Source of the DNA: Brugia malayi
Taxonomy: Eukaryota; Nematoda; Chromadorea; Rhabditida; Onchocercidae
Assembly (NCBI RefSeq): GCF_000002995.4
Contig: NW_025062479.1
Location: forward strand, 22,750,721-22,814,720
Length of the DNA stretch: 64,000 bases
Direction of reading: 5' to 3'
Shown: piece by piece, positions 36,849 through 49,319 of the stretch
Position numbering within the stretch: the first letter of the stretch is position 1
Layout: each line of letters starts with the position of its first letter
Notes under the pieces: model-generated
Told to the model about the DNA's origin: nothing
The model's database searches: none
Seen by the model: only the letters and a program-made list of their open reading frames with translations
Position numbers and translations under genes: made by a program

Positions 36849-38564
36849 CTGGTCATGTCCTTTCCATGTTTTAAATGAATTTATACTTGTCATAGTGACA
36901 TGATGATCATTGTCCACAAATAATAAATTATGCTGAAAAAGAAAAAGGGAAGCAAACTAATGTTTATAATTTAGAGAAATTAGTAATTATTAAAAAAAAA
37001 TTATTTAAGTATAAAAATTTTCTTCTTATTTTGCAAATTTTATTTTAATAATTGCTATGCTGAAATGTTAGTGAAAAGTATTGAAAAAATGCATAGAGAA
37101 AATGAAATGAAAAAAACGAGAAATGAAGTGATAATTTTGCTAATGAAATTTTCGTTTACTTTTTAAAGAAATTATAAAAATGAAATTTATGACAATTTGA
37201 TGATTAAATTTGATGATTAAAATTGTTTGACCAATGGTTTTATTGATCGATGATAAGCATCGAAGAAGAAGAAGAAGAAGAAGAAGAAAGTAAACAATAA
37301 TTGAACAGATGGCATGACTCATTCATTTAAATTCTTTGAACTCACCGAAAGGCTTATAAAGGAAAGAGCATCAGAAATAAGATGATAAATTAAATTAAAT
37401 TAAAAAAAAAAAACATCTGGTTATGCTTATTTCTGCTTATTTAGTCTTCATTCTTCTTTTCATCTAGTAATTTCTAAGAAATTTATTATTAAACTAATTC
37501 ATTTCTCAACAAATTATTTTAATATTAAAATTAATTTGGAATAAAAAAACGATTAAAATGACTAAATCAAATAGATAATTTCAATTTTTTAATAAGTTGT
37601 AGAAATTTTAGAATTAGAAACAAAGAAGAGAGCTATTTCTTTTTTTTTTTCAAAATAATTTTTATCTTTTTTTTTTTTTTTAAAATGTTAATTTGTGGAT
37701 TAATTACTACTAATGATTGAATGTTATTAGCTTTTTGACGAAGAAAAGATTTTATAAAATTTAAAGACAAACATTTTGTAAATAAGAAATTGGAATATGC
37801 AAGATTGACAATGAATTTTAACAATAAATTAAAAATATATTTGTCAATAAAATACGATTAAATTATTCCACAAACATATGATAATCTGATATCAATGAAT
37901 AAATACTGTAAATATCAAATTTATCATCGAATTCTTTTTTTTTTTTTTTTTTTTAATTTATACTCGAATTATCATTGCATTATTCATTTTTAGTTTTATT
38001 ATCAGTAAGATAACTGAGAGTATCAGTATGATATGAATGAATGGTAAATTTGAAATTTTTGAAATATAAGCTAAAATCAAAACTTTTTCAATTTTCATAT
38101 CACTGATAAAAAAAAAATAAATAAATGGTACAAATGAAAATGTTATTTATTAAGAATAATTCTGAATATTTATAAAATGGAACAAATTTCAAATATTTAA
38201 TTTTAATTAAATTGTATATAATTTGCAAGAGAAATGATAAAAAAGAAAAAAGAATGAAAATATTTAGAAATGAAAAATGATATTAACTTACATTTTCACT
38301 GCTATTTCTTCTCATATTGGTCGAGAAAATTGTTGAAATGGATGATAGTTCACGTCGTTTCACAAGCGAATTAAATAAGATACCAATTTGATTACGGCAA
38401 AAATGAAATCGAGAATTGTTGTTATTATTGTTGTTGTTGTTGTTGTTGTTATTGTTGTTGTTGTTATTGTTATTATTGCTATTATTAGTATCAATCGATG
38501 AGGTTGTTGGCAAAATGTGAACTGAATGCGATCGTTTTGGTACAGTCATTGCTGTGAATTTTAA
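36849..38564 (-). CDS. two exons of an unrecognised gene with a poly-asparagine run
   Basis: Exon 38292-38564 follows a clear acceptor (CTTTTTGTAG) and contains ATG at 38547-38549; five codons before the ATG are also open, so it may be a first coding exon after a 5' UTR intron or trans-splice, or an internal exon. It encodes MTVPKRSHSVHILPTT, a run of about 25 asparagines from a GTT/ATT microsatellite, and a basic stretch with NQIGILFNSLVKRRELSS, then a GTAAGT donor. Exon 36849-36932 (acceptor TTTTTCAG, phase 0 both ends) encodes HNLLFVDNDHHVTMTSINSF and KTWKGHDQ, then a GTTTGT donor. The two join in phase. Downstream exons are not found with confidence; 30435-31120 is a candidate but does not accept phase 0 without an intermediate exon. 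No family recognised. Confidence 0.6.
38417..38481. repeat. GTT/ATT microsatellite inside a coding exon
   Basis: A TTG/TTA triplet array, translated on the minus strand as asparagine, with AAC and AAT codons mixed. Length variation would stay in frame. Confidence 0.9.
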
Positions 38565-41500
38565 CTACAAAAAGCAATGAAATCGAGAAAAAGCGGAAAA
38601 AAAAAAAGAAAAACATTTGTTGTTTACTGTAAACAATTACTGTAAACAATGTAGAAAAAAAAAATGAAAAAAAAATAAATGATTTCAATAATTAAATTAA
38701 CACAAATATTAAAAACCTATTTTGAAAGAAAGAAAAAAAAAACATATTTGTACTTAAATAAGAATTGAAAAACAATCAAAATTTCATTCAAATTAGTAAA
38801 ATAAAAAAAAAAAAAATTGCTTAAATTAATGCTTGTTTAAAATATTGTTTAAAAAAATTGTTTAAAATAAAAAATTAAATTAATGCTTTAAATTAATGAT
38901 AACATACGGAATTAATAAATAAATTATCCTGCATCCTAATAATATACAGCGGATGAATACACGTTAATACGTGAATTTAATAGAATAAACGTACGTGGAT
39001 AAATTAGGAAAAAAAATTGAGCAATATTATGACTAAATGATTGTTTATTAAAAATTAAATTAAATAAAATTTAAAATTATATGTATTGGGAATTAAATAA
39101 TGAAGAAGAAAGAGATGTTTATCAAATCTGAAAATACAAATAGATATTTTATTTTTGTTGAGCTATCTGTAAAATAGATGATCAAATTATCTCAGTGATA
39201 ATTTCTTTGGATGGGCAACAGAAAATTCAAGATAAAAGCAATGGCGCGTAATTAGCAGACTAATTATTGAATTACTTAATTAATTTGCACTTAATATCAA
39301 AATTAAAATTTAAAAAAAAAAAGTGAAAATGAAAATGGCAAGAAAAATACGTTTTATTTTAATTACCTTAATGTTTTAATTAGCCATAGTTCATTAAGCT
39401 TTTTAAATTTTACAATTTTAAATTTACATTAATTATTATTTTGAATTATCATTTGCATAACATTTTTTTGAAAAAAAAAATATTTTAAAAAGAATTGATT
39501 CATTACAATTTTATTAATGCAATTTATTAATTAATAAAGTTATTAATAATTATTCTTTAAGTTATTAACAAATTAAGTTATTAATAATAATAATTATATT
39601 TATTAATAAAGTCTAATTTAGCATTTTGAATTGTGCGAAAATTAATTTAACTTTCGTAGAGATTATAGAAAATGCTAATAATGACATAAAGTGACAAATA
39701 CTCCTCAAAACTTTTTTTTTTTTTTTTTCAAATTTTATTAACAAAAATAAAATTAAATTAATTTAAACAATCTTAAATTATAGATGAAATGACAAATGAT
39801 GACAGTTTATAATCTTTAAAATTGTTTTATGAAATTAAAATTTAAAGAAAAAAATAAAATTTATGTAATCTAATTATTCACAGAAAAAAAAGAAAAATTT
39901 GATAAATTTTTGCTTATTCACCATGGAAATATCTTTTCTATAAAAATGAAAGAAAAAAAAAAAAAAAAAACTAAAAGAATAAATCTTATAAAACAAATAA
40001 TTTATTTATACTATATGTAACTGTAAAAAAGAAAAATATAAAAATGAAAGAAAAAAATAAATTTAAAAATAATTTATTTGTATTATATGAAATTGTAAAA
40101 AAAAAAAAAGAAAAATAAAATATAAAACTTTTTATATGAAATTGTAAAAAAAGAAAAATATAAAAATGAAAGAAAGAAACTAAAAGAATAAATTTAAAAA
40201 ACATATAATTTACACGAATAATTATATGAAATTGTAAGAAATAAAAGAAAAAAAAAAATAACAAATTATTATAAAATTTTTTTTAAATATAATTATTTAA
40301 ATTAGTCAAATTAATTTGAAATGATAAAAATTAATTTACTTAAAAATGATAATAATTAGGAAAGCATTGGCATTTGTATATCTGAAATGAATAATGAATA
40401 AGAGAGAGAGAGAGAGACAATCTTATGTTTTATACTACTGTAAGCGAATCACCAAAAAACAAAGAAAAGAAAAGGAAAAAAAAATTGCTAAGAACAGAAA
40501 ATTAATTTATTTCTGATTAATATATATTTAAGATATAATCACAAAAATAAAATGAAAAAATAATTTAGAAAGAATTCAAAGGATAATTTAATAATTTAAC
40601 AAATTCATTCTTTATTCATTTAATTTTTTAAAAGTAAAAAATTATTGAATGAAATTAATTTCAATTAATAATAACAGAAATAAATTTAGTAATTTTTTGA
40701 AAAATACATAAATATATTCGGAAATAATTTAGTAAATATAATAATAATAAGAAGAAGAAGAAATAATAAAAATAAAAAAAAAGATATATTCAGAAATAAG
40801 TTAGTAAATATAATAATAATAAGAAATAATAAAAATAAAAAAAATATGTTCAGAAATAAGTTAGTAAATATAATAATAATTATAATAAGAAACAATAAAA
40901 AAATAAATATATTCAGAAATAATTTAGTAAATCGATTTCATTCATTTCTAATTATTCATCCATCATATTTAATTTTCCTCTACTATTTTTATTTTAGTAG
41001 TAAATTCAGATTAAAACATCAAATATTATTTGTTTTTTTTTTTTTTTTTATTTCTTATCAAAAAAAATGAAATGAAATAAAAAAAAAAAGTAGATATATT
41101 AATTAAATATGAAAATAGATAATAATAAAATATGAAAAGAGATACTATCAAAATGTTGCAGAAAATATTATTGAAATGTTTCTTATTTTTATTTTCGTTG
41201 ATAAATTTAAAAAAAAAAAAAAAAAAAAAAATTATAGGAACATTATTAATACAAGAAATTATTTATAATTTAACAAACCAATATAATATTATTCTATCGT
41301 ATGAAAATAGATAATAATAAAATTTAATTTGATTTCTAGGATTTCATTTAATTTTTAGAAACTTCTTAAAAAAAAAATTCAAATTAAAATTTAATATATT
41401 ATTGACTATTGTTAAGTTAGTTAAACTTTACAATTATATCTAATAAAATACTTACAAAATATTCCATCTGTTCATTTCATTATCCATCTTTACTTAACTT

Positions 41501-42620
41501 ATTACTTTTACCATTTCATTATTTCAACCACTGACCTTAAACTTTATTCATTGCTACTTCAAAATTTAAAAAGAAAAAACAAAAAAAGAAATTCAATCGA
41601 TCCAAAAAAAAAAAAAAATTGTCTCATTCGTCTTTCTTTTTTTAAATATTGTTTACAATGAAAAAACCAAAATAATAAAAGAAAAAAAAAATTTCAAATA
41701 AATGATTTTACCATTTGAAATAAAATTTTTTATCGCTATAAATTGGAATCCAACAGTGCAAAAAGATGTTCGTTGAATAATTTGATCAAATTAAGAAAAG
41801 TTAGTTGTCATTTGTGGTTTTGACCTAAATTGAGTGAAAAATTTTTTTAAAAAAGAAAGTTCAAATTTTTTTTTTAAAAAAAAAAAAAAGAAAAAGAATG
41901 ATTGAAAAGAGTATTGTTTACTTTTTTTTTTTTTTACAGCGAATTATAATGCAAAATTCGATTGATGTTGCATTTCCTTTTTTTTTTTTTTTTTTTCTGA
42001 AATAATATTATTTTACTTTAAAACCAGAAATTGTGATAAACTTTAAAAAATAGATACTATTAAATTTTTTTGATTTACAATTTTATATTTTTTTTTTACC
42101 AATTTTCAATCTTTTTAAATAACAGAAATTATGGTATTATTTGTTGAGAAGCAAAAAGGTATTTAATAAAAAGAAAAAAATATTTTGAAAATATAATTAA
42201 TCTACATATGCAATTCAAATTTAAAAGTATAATTGAGTTATTGAATTATTAAATTGAAAACAAAAAAGTTAATTTTAAAAGATTAAAGATATCTATATAT
42301 ATATATAACTTTTCAAAATTTGCAATGTTAATATTTAAATTTAAATATTTATGAAAAAATTTGTTTGTGTTTCTGCAATATAATTAGTATTAAATAATTT
42401 GATATTTAGGATTATAATTCATTTAACTAAGTACTTCTCTCTGCTGAAAACGTGAAAATTTCCGTTTAAAAAAGAAAAAACGTTAAAGTAAACGTGAAAC
42501 GTGAAATACTACCTGAAATATTTCCCCTTAATTTACTGAAGTAGCATTTAGGAAGTGATTACCTTATTTACATTCCTTAGATTCTCAAACAAATTTTTCA
42601 ATTTTATATTTTAATCATTT
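38565..42620. other. gene-free AT-rich stretch
   Basis: No supported exon. It holds tandem repeats of AAATGAAATTGTAAAAAAAG type at about 40015-40250, of GAAATAA(G/T)TTAGTAAATATAATA type at about 40720-40935, a GA run at 40399-40418, and dense A/T homopolymers. Long minus-strand frames such as 39986-40264 are poly-Phe/Ile readings of these repeats. Confidence 0.6.
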
Positions 42621-42625
42621 ACCCA

Positions 42626-42658
42626 GTACCCATCCTCCTCTAAGTATAGGATGGGTAC
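42626..42658. repeat. perfect 11-base inverted repeat with 11-base loop
   Basis: GTACCCATCCT at 42626-42636 is the exact reverse complement of AGGATGGGTAC at 42648-42658. The right half recurs (AGGATGGGTACTTACCTCTA) at about 42684-42703. It is a GC-richer island in AT-rich DNA. The strand and role are unknown. Confidence 0.85.
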
Positions 42659-42659
42659 T

Positions 42660-43090
42660 TACCTCTAAGCTTACCTCTGGTACAGGATGGGTACTTACCT
42701 CTAGGTATAGGTAGGCTTATTTGCAATTGTTCAAAATGTTACAGTTTATTAACAAAGAATGTATTTTAAAAATTGTACCCAATTTAGAATTGTTTAATTT
42801 TACATTTACATTTTTTTTTCTTTTTAATTTTAGATTCATTTTTTTTTTTTTTTTTAAATTTAAATTTACAAAATGATCAGCTCTTTGTTTAGCTAATCTT
42901 TATTCATTCCATTATTGTTTTACTTTAATTACTGTAACAATGCTTTTTGTCTTATTATAAGATTTGTTGTTGCCTGCACATATGGATAAGATATCCATTT
43001 ATTCGGGCAAATCATCCACTTGCACAATTCATTTCATTTCCTTTCCTTTCACACAATTGCCCACATTCATTCACTTACTTACCCATTCAA
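42660..43090 (-). promoter_or_regulatory. cluster of strong minus-strand 5' splice sites; possible upstream noncoding exons
   Basis: On the minus strand AGAG|GTAAGTAC (donor at 42661-42662), AGAG|GTAAGC (42673-42674), AGAG|GTAAGTAC (42697-42698) and ATGG|GTAAGTAAG (43081-43082) match the donor consensus closely. The last ends a patch (about 42950-43190) that is less AT-rich. These could be alternative first noncoding exons splicing to the acceptor before 38564. No transcript evidence is available. Confidence 0.25.
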
Positions 43091-46000
43091 TTTGTCTTCA
43101 TTTTTCGCATCAATTTATTTCCATCTCTCATAGAAAGTAAATATCTCTGTGAAATTATCAATGCATTGTTGCTATGTGTGTGAATTGTGGTGGTTTGTTA
43201 GCATTTTAATAAAAAATTTTGTTTGTCTTTCACACAATTTATTTTAAATTATAACTAAGCAAAATTTCCTATAATAAACTCTCTTAACAATAATTTGTTC
43301 AATATTTTTGTGATAAATTTTATCATAGTGATAGATGATGATAAGTCGGTCAAAGGTTATCTTGTTTATCTTATAACATCATTGGATAGCAAAGTTTTGC
43401 TTTACTTTACTTTATCAAAGTATATTTGAAGTACTTAGCAATTGTAAAACAATAATTGTAAGCAAATTTTTATCAGTTGAAAAATTTTTTTTTGATATTT
43501 CAATGGTTTATTTAAGGATTTGAGGAATTAGTGAAACTATCAGATTAGCAAAATGACATCTCTCTCTGTTGCTAAAGATGTGTAATAAAGATTGTATTAT
43601 TTGAAATTCTGAAATGAAAATTTTAGAATTGAAATTGAAAACCGAATTGAAAACCGGAACAAACCGAAATGACATCAATCAATCAACAATAAGAGTGAAA
43701 ATTTTCAATTTTACTTTTATTTGTGATAAAAATAAGGTGAATTTATGTACAATTAGATGAGTTATATTCAATCATATGTTATTAAAGTAATACTAAAAGT
43801 GTTTATAAATTAAATTGCAAAATTGGAATGAAATGGTAAGAATTTATTTCAAAAAATTATTTTTCTTAATTTAATTTTATTTTTTGGTTATTATTATTAT
43901 TATTTTTATTCATTTCTCTTTAATATAAAATCATTATTTATATTAAATATCAAATGAAATGTCATTTGCTGATATCAATCAAATGTCACATCTGTGTCAA
44001 CTAAATAGCGGACAGTAAAATTCGGATTATCAATAATTAATCATATCAAATTTATTGTAAAAATGATACTTCTCGTACATAAAAAATTAGTTTGCTTGAT
44101 TACAAATAAATTTTAGTGATATTTTATTTTGATGACAATGATGACATCAACTATATGACATGATGACATCAATTATATGACATGATGACATCAACTACGA
44201 CATGATATTAAAAAACTATTTCGTCCGTATTACCATTAAATTACTTCGTTACTTAAGTTGATTAAATATAGAGTTTAAAATTTAGCAATTAGTTTTTCTG
44301 CAAAATTAGTAAAATTAGGTTTACTTTAAATTATTTGATTATTTAATTAATTAATATTTAATAAATTATTTAATTAATTATTGAAATCGTTCAAGTAGTT
44401 GTAGTTTGAAATTCACTAATTATAAAGAAATCTATAATTTCGTTCATGAATTACTTATTATTATACTTTAAAATTGATACTCAAACAATTTGAAATTATT
44501 GTGATAATATTTTGATTAGTGTTTATATCAGTATAATACAGTGATAAAATAAAAACAAATTAAATTTAAATATTTGTCATAATCATTCCCTATTCATTTT
44601 TTTTTTTTTATTATTTAACCAATTTCATTTATATTCAAATATTTGCAAAACAGATTTAAAAATTTTAATTACAGGTCATTTTAAGTTGACGAACAATTCT
44701 GAATTAGTATTTCTATTATTCTTAAAGAATAATAGAAATTAATTTTCATATGAATAGAAGACAATTCTTCAAATTCTTTCCTCCTCCATCTGCCATTTGA
44801 TCACGTCATAAACAATAATATTGTGTAGATAGAAGCTATTCCTGAATTAACAAAAGTAATTAATTACGAGATTTAATGATTTCAATTTTAAAATACGCTA
44901 AATAAGCACCTCATTAGTCTAAATAAATAAAATAAATAAACAAAGCAAAAAAAAAAAAAAAAACATAAACAAAAAATAAATAAATAAATAAAAAGTAAAT
45001 AAAAAGAAAAAAATGGATAATATAAATGAAAACCTGATTTTATAATCCGTAATCATTGAATTATTGGTCATTGAAATTGAAAAATCCGTAATCATTGAAA
45101 TTGAAAAAATGCAATCATTGAAAAATTCGTAATCGTAAAATCACTGAATTATTGAAATAAAGAATAATACAATTCTCGTGCAAGAATTTGCATAATGCAA
45201 TATAATATACACATGAAATATTGGGTAAAATATGAATTAAATTGAAAATAGAAGTAGTAAAATTAAAATTAAATGTCGCATGAAAGCTTTTGACATTCAT
45301 ATTTGACCGCAAATCTCGAATAATCGAGAATAGTCCTATATAATCCTCTCTTTCTATCAGTTTAATGAATACTCACTTTATCCTAGTATATTGGACTAAT
45401 CTTTTCCGCCTCTTTCTTCCCACATTTCAATCCGTATTTTTTTGTTTTATTTTATTTTATTTTATTTATATTTTACAACAAATTCAAGCAAATTAATAGG
45501 ACATGAAAAAAGTTACCCTTCATTTTGGTAAAATTGTAAGTAATCGGATCCGGTCTTGTCAAATCATCAAAAACTTAAAATTGTACCGGAATCCATGACA
45601 AATTGATATTAATTATTTACCATTTATTTTTATTGTTTACAAATTATAATACGAGTAAGTTCATTGTATATTCTTTCTTATTTCAGTTATTTTTGCTGCT
45701 AATTTTTTTATTTTCGTTTTTTATTTTTGTATTTTTTGTCGTCAATTATACATCTGCCGTAAAGTCTGTTTGAATAGATTTTTTGTGATTACCTTATTGA
45801 ATTTTAGTAAGTCATTTTTCATTTACTCAATTTTTCTTTTCTGATCATTTTAAAATTAAATGAAATTTGTCATTTTCATTAATTCGAACTATTCTTCTTG
45901 AGTAATTTAAATTAAATGAAAAATTATCATTTGCTATAATTAAAATTATTCAAATTCCTTTTAATTACTTATTTTTATTTAAAATAAAAATTCAACAATT

Positions 46001-46818
46001 CTTCTAGGAAATGAAAAACTTTTTATACTACTATTTGAGTTATTTGCATGCATTTTGCACCAATCAATTTTAGCATTATTGACATCACTTCGTCATGATG
46101 ATAATTACTTTTTAAAATTAACCTGAAATTAAAATTTATGAATGCTATTCAATTTTATTACTATGAATCTATCATAGACATTTCATTTTACTCTAAATCT
46201 CTCATTTTTCAATAAAAGTTTTTTTCATTATAATATTCAAATTGCAAATTATAGCAAATATTATCAATCTGATATGACAATATTTCCTTCATTTTCATTT
46301 AATTTGCAAACGAAGGAACTAATATAATTCACTTATTATCATTGTTACTTTAGTTTTTTAATGCAATGTATGTTTGTTTAATGAAATTGAAAATTTTAAG
46401 AAATCATTTGATAACAGTATGAAATGCTGATTAAGATAAGATATGATAAGAGTGATAATAGATTGAATGAAAAGAATGAATAGGAATGATTATAACAAAT
46501 ATTTGACTTTAATTTAGTTTACTCTTACTTTTATCAAATTGATATTATGCGCTTACGTACGTATATTATTGATATTTCTTATCAGTAATGACTTACATTT
46601 GTTAATGTTTATTTATCAATTGATATGTTATAATGTCATTTGCTTTATCAGTGATTAGTGAAATTGATATCACTGTCAAAATATAGCATTCATCAAATTT
46701 TTCACCAAGAAATCATCGATAAGCATTGAAATTTATAGCACAATAAACGTGAAATATGTTTTACGGAATTGTTAAATTCACAAATTGAAATAATATCTTT
46801 CCGCCTGAGTGGGAATTT

Positions 46819-47130
46819 GAGAAATTTATTTGAAACAACAATTCTTTTACAAAAATTTACATATTATTGTGATAGTAAATAATGCACCAATTCAAAGCAT
46901 CGAAATTTAAAATAGAAAAATGTTAAAGTTTAAGGTGACACAAATCCTTCTGTCGTGAAATTCGAAATAAGTCTTGCAAAGTTCGAGAAATTTATTTGAA
47001 ACAACAATTCTTTTACAGCAATATTATTGTGATAGTAAATATTGCAATAATTCAAACCACTTTAAGAAATTTAAAATTTCAGGTGACACAAATCCTTCTG
47101 TCATGAAATTCGAAATAAATTTTGCGAATC
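46819..47130. repeat. 166-base tandem duplication
   Basis: Both copies start GAGAAATTTATTTGAAACAA (46819 and 46985) and share GGTGACACAAATCCTTCTGT near their ends. The second copy has small deletions. This is an old local duplication. Confidence 0.85.
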
Positions 47131-48365
47131 TCTAAATAACTTACAAATTGTATCAAATAAAATTTGCATTTATCCCTCATAAAACTAAACATTGTCTTAC
47201 CATTTATCTTCTATTTATCTTTCAAATGGATTGTAAACAAAGATCAATGGCTCTTTGTTCGCTTTATCTCTCTACAAGTTAACTTCTTATTGTAGATCAT
47301 ATAATTTTGTTTTTGTTTACTATTTGGCTATATAAGGAGATCACTTAAGTTTTAATTTTAGTAAGTTAAAACATCACTTAAAAGTAATTAATTAATTATT
47401 TTTACAAATTGTAAAATCGGTTTACATTTTCTAAATTTTTAAAACTTTTTAAGTTCTATGAATTATCAGTCAGCTTAGCATGATTTTCATATAAGTTTCA
47501 AGACAAGACATATTGTTAAGTTTATTATAATAATACTGCAAATGATCTGTTATTTACCTAAAATATACAAACAAAAATTATTGGCCTTTTTTGGCCTAAT
47601 TACAACCTTAGGCCATTTATTAGAGTAGAAATACAATACTAAGTAAAATAATTAATTTGAAAAAGAACAAACATTTAGTTAGAAGAAAAAAAAAAGACCG
47701 TTGTCGCATAATTGCCATAACCAATTCTCTTTTCTTTTTTTTTTAAAATATTTTTTATTAATTGTATTCCTCATTTCATATTCGTAAGTAAATATTACAA
47801 ATTTATAAACATAATTGTAATGTTTAATTTGTTTTGTATTATAATTACTAGCGAATAAAATTTTCACAACTTCTTCATCATTTAAAATAAAAAAATTTTA
47901 AATAAAAAAATTAACAAATTTAAAATAAAAAATTTTTTAAATTTAAAATAAAAAAAATTAACAAATTTAAAGTTATTGCATCAAAACAAGTATTATAGCA
48001 AAAGAAAGACAATACGTATTAGCAATGAAAGCTTAAAAATTATTTAGTGATAACCGATTACTGATTATGAATTTGAGTTACTATCACTTTTGCACTGTCA
48101 TTTACTGATTAGCTTTACAAACAATGCACTATTATTTAATCATCGAAAATATTAAGGAATGAAGTAAACACTGAATAATTTTTTAACTTATAAAAATTTT
48201 ATTTTAAAAATTTTGTTAAGTTAGATACCGGAAAGTCATGAAAACGATGACCATCGATTCTTTAAATATATCTCTTAAATTGCTTAAATTTGTCTAATTG
48301 CTATTTTAGATTAGTTTAATAAGTCATACCTTAAATTTATATTGCGTAAATTTTTATTATTCATT

Positions 48366-48653
48366 TTCTAAAGTAATTTAAATGTACATTTTGTAAAATA
48401 CTTCTAAAGTAATTTAAATGTACATTTTGTAAAATATTTCTAAAGTAATTTAAATGTACATTTTGTAAAATATTTCTAAAGTAATTTAAATGTACATTTT
48501 GTAAAATATTTCTAAAGTAATTTAAATGTACATTTTGTAAAATATTTCTAAAGTAATTTAAATGTACATTTTGTAAAATATTTCTAAAGTAATTTAAATG
48601 TACATTTTGTAAAATATTTCTAAAGTAATTTAAATGTACATTTTGTAAAATAT
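48366..48653. repeat. 36-base minisatellite, eight copies
   Basis: The unit is CTAAAGTAATTTAAATGTAC followed by ATTTTGTAAAATATTT; copies are almost identical, with a C/T change at the first junction. Each unit carries the palindrome TGTACA and an ATTTAAAT-like core. Confidence 0.93.
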
Positions 48654-49286
48654 GTCTAAAGAAAAACCATATCCAGCATGCTAAAACAGGTGGAAAAATT
48701 CAAGAATTGCAGAAATAGCAAAAAAAAAAATTTGACTAACTCTAACAAAGTTAAAAGTTTCAATGATTTTCGGATATTCAAAAACTTTTAGAAAATTTAA
48801 AACTTTCATAGATTAAGCATAAAAAAAAAATTTGCATTCAAAAAAAAAAAAGAAAGAAAGAAACTCAATAAATAAGCAAAAGAATAGAAAAATGTATTTT
48901 CTAATTTGCAATAAAATTTATTATAATAAACTAATTTATTACTATGGAAATTGTCACATAATAAGAAAATTGCTATTATTCTAATCAATTCATTTTCTTC
49001 TTTTTCTTTCCTTTCCATTTTTCTTTTTTTAAATTTTTTTATTTTTTGTCTAAAACGAAACGATAATTTTGTTTTATTCCATTTGTGAAAATTGAATTAA
49101 TTTTAATAATTATGATAGCAAAATTTCTAAAAGTTCAAATTTAAATTAAAATAGAATATTTAATGCACAATCAGTTATGTTATCAAAGATCAGAAAATAA
49201 AATTTAGAAGATACTTTTGTATAAATTCGCTTATCAGAATAAAAAAAAAGACTATCGAAAATGATTAAAACTGATTGGCGTAACCT

Positions 49287-49302
49287 TTTTGCAAATTTTA
49301 GA
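49287..49302 (+). promoter_or_regulatory. likely trans-splice (spliced leader) acceptor for carbonic anhydrase
   Basis: TTTTTGCAAATTTTAG ends at 49301, 18 bases before the ATG. An acceptor with no obvious upstream coding exon, so close to a start codon, is typical of nematode SL trans-splicing. A cis intron in the 5' UTR is the alternative. Confidence 0.4.
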
Positions 49303-49319
49303 TTCGGTAAAATATCTCA

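Larger units (their letters stand above)
43200..49300. other. gene-free AT-rich stretch upstream of carbonic anhydrase
   Basis: No exon with family likeness or paired splice sites found. It contains a GATGACATCAA(C/T)TATATGACAT repeat (about 44131-44206), a CGTAATCATTGAAATTG repeat (about 45045-45135), a 166-base duplication (46819-47130), and a 36-base minisatellite (48366-48653). Confidence 0.55.

Noticed and set aside
39986..40264. 92-codon minus-strand phenylalanine-rich frame
   Set aside because: A product of an AAAGAAAAATATAAAAATG-type tandem repeat; low complexity throughout.
42947..43183. 78-codon plus-strand frame
   Set aside because: No family likeness and no partner exons; the patch reads better as a possible minus-strand untranslated exon.
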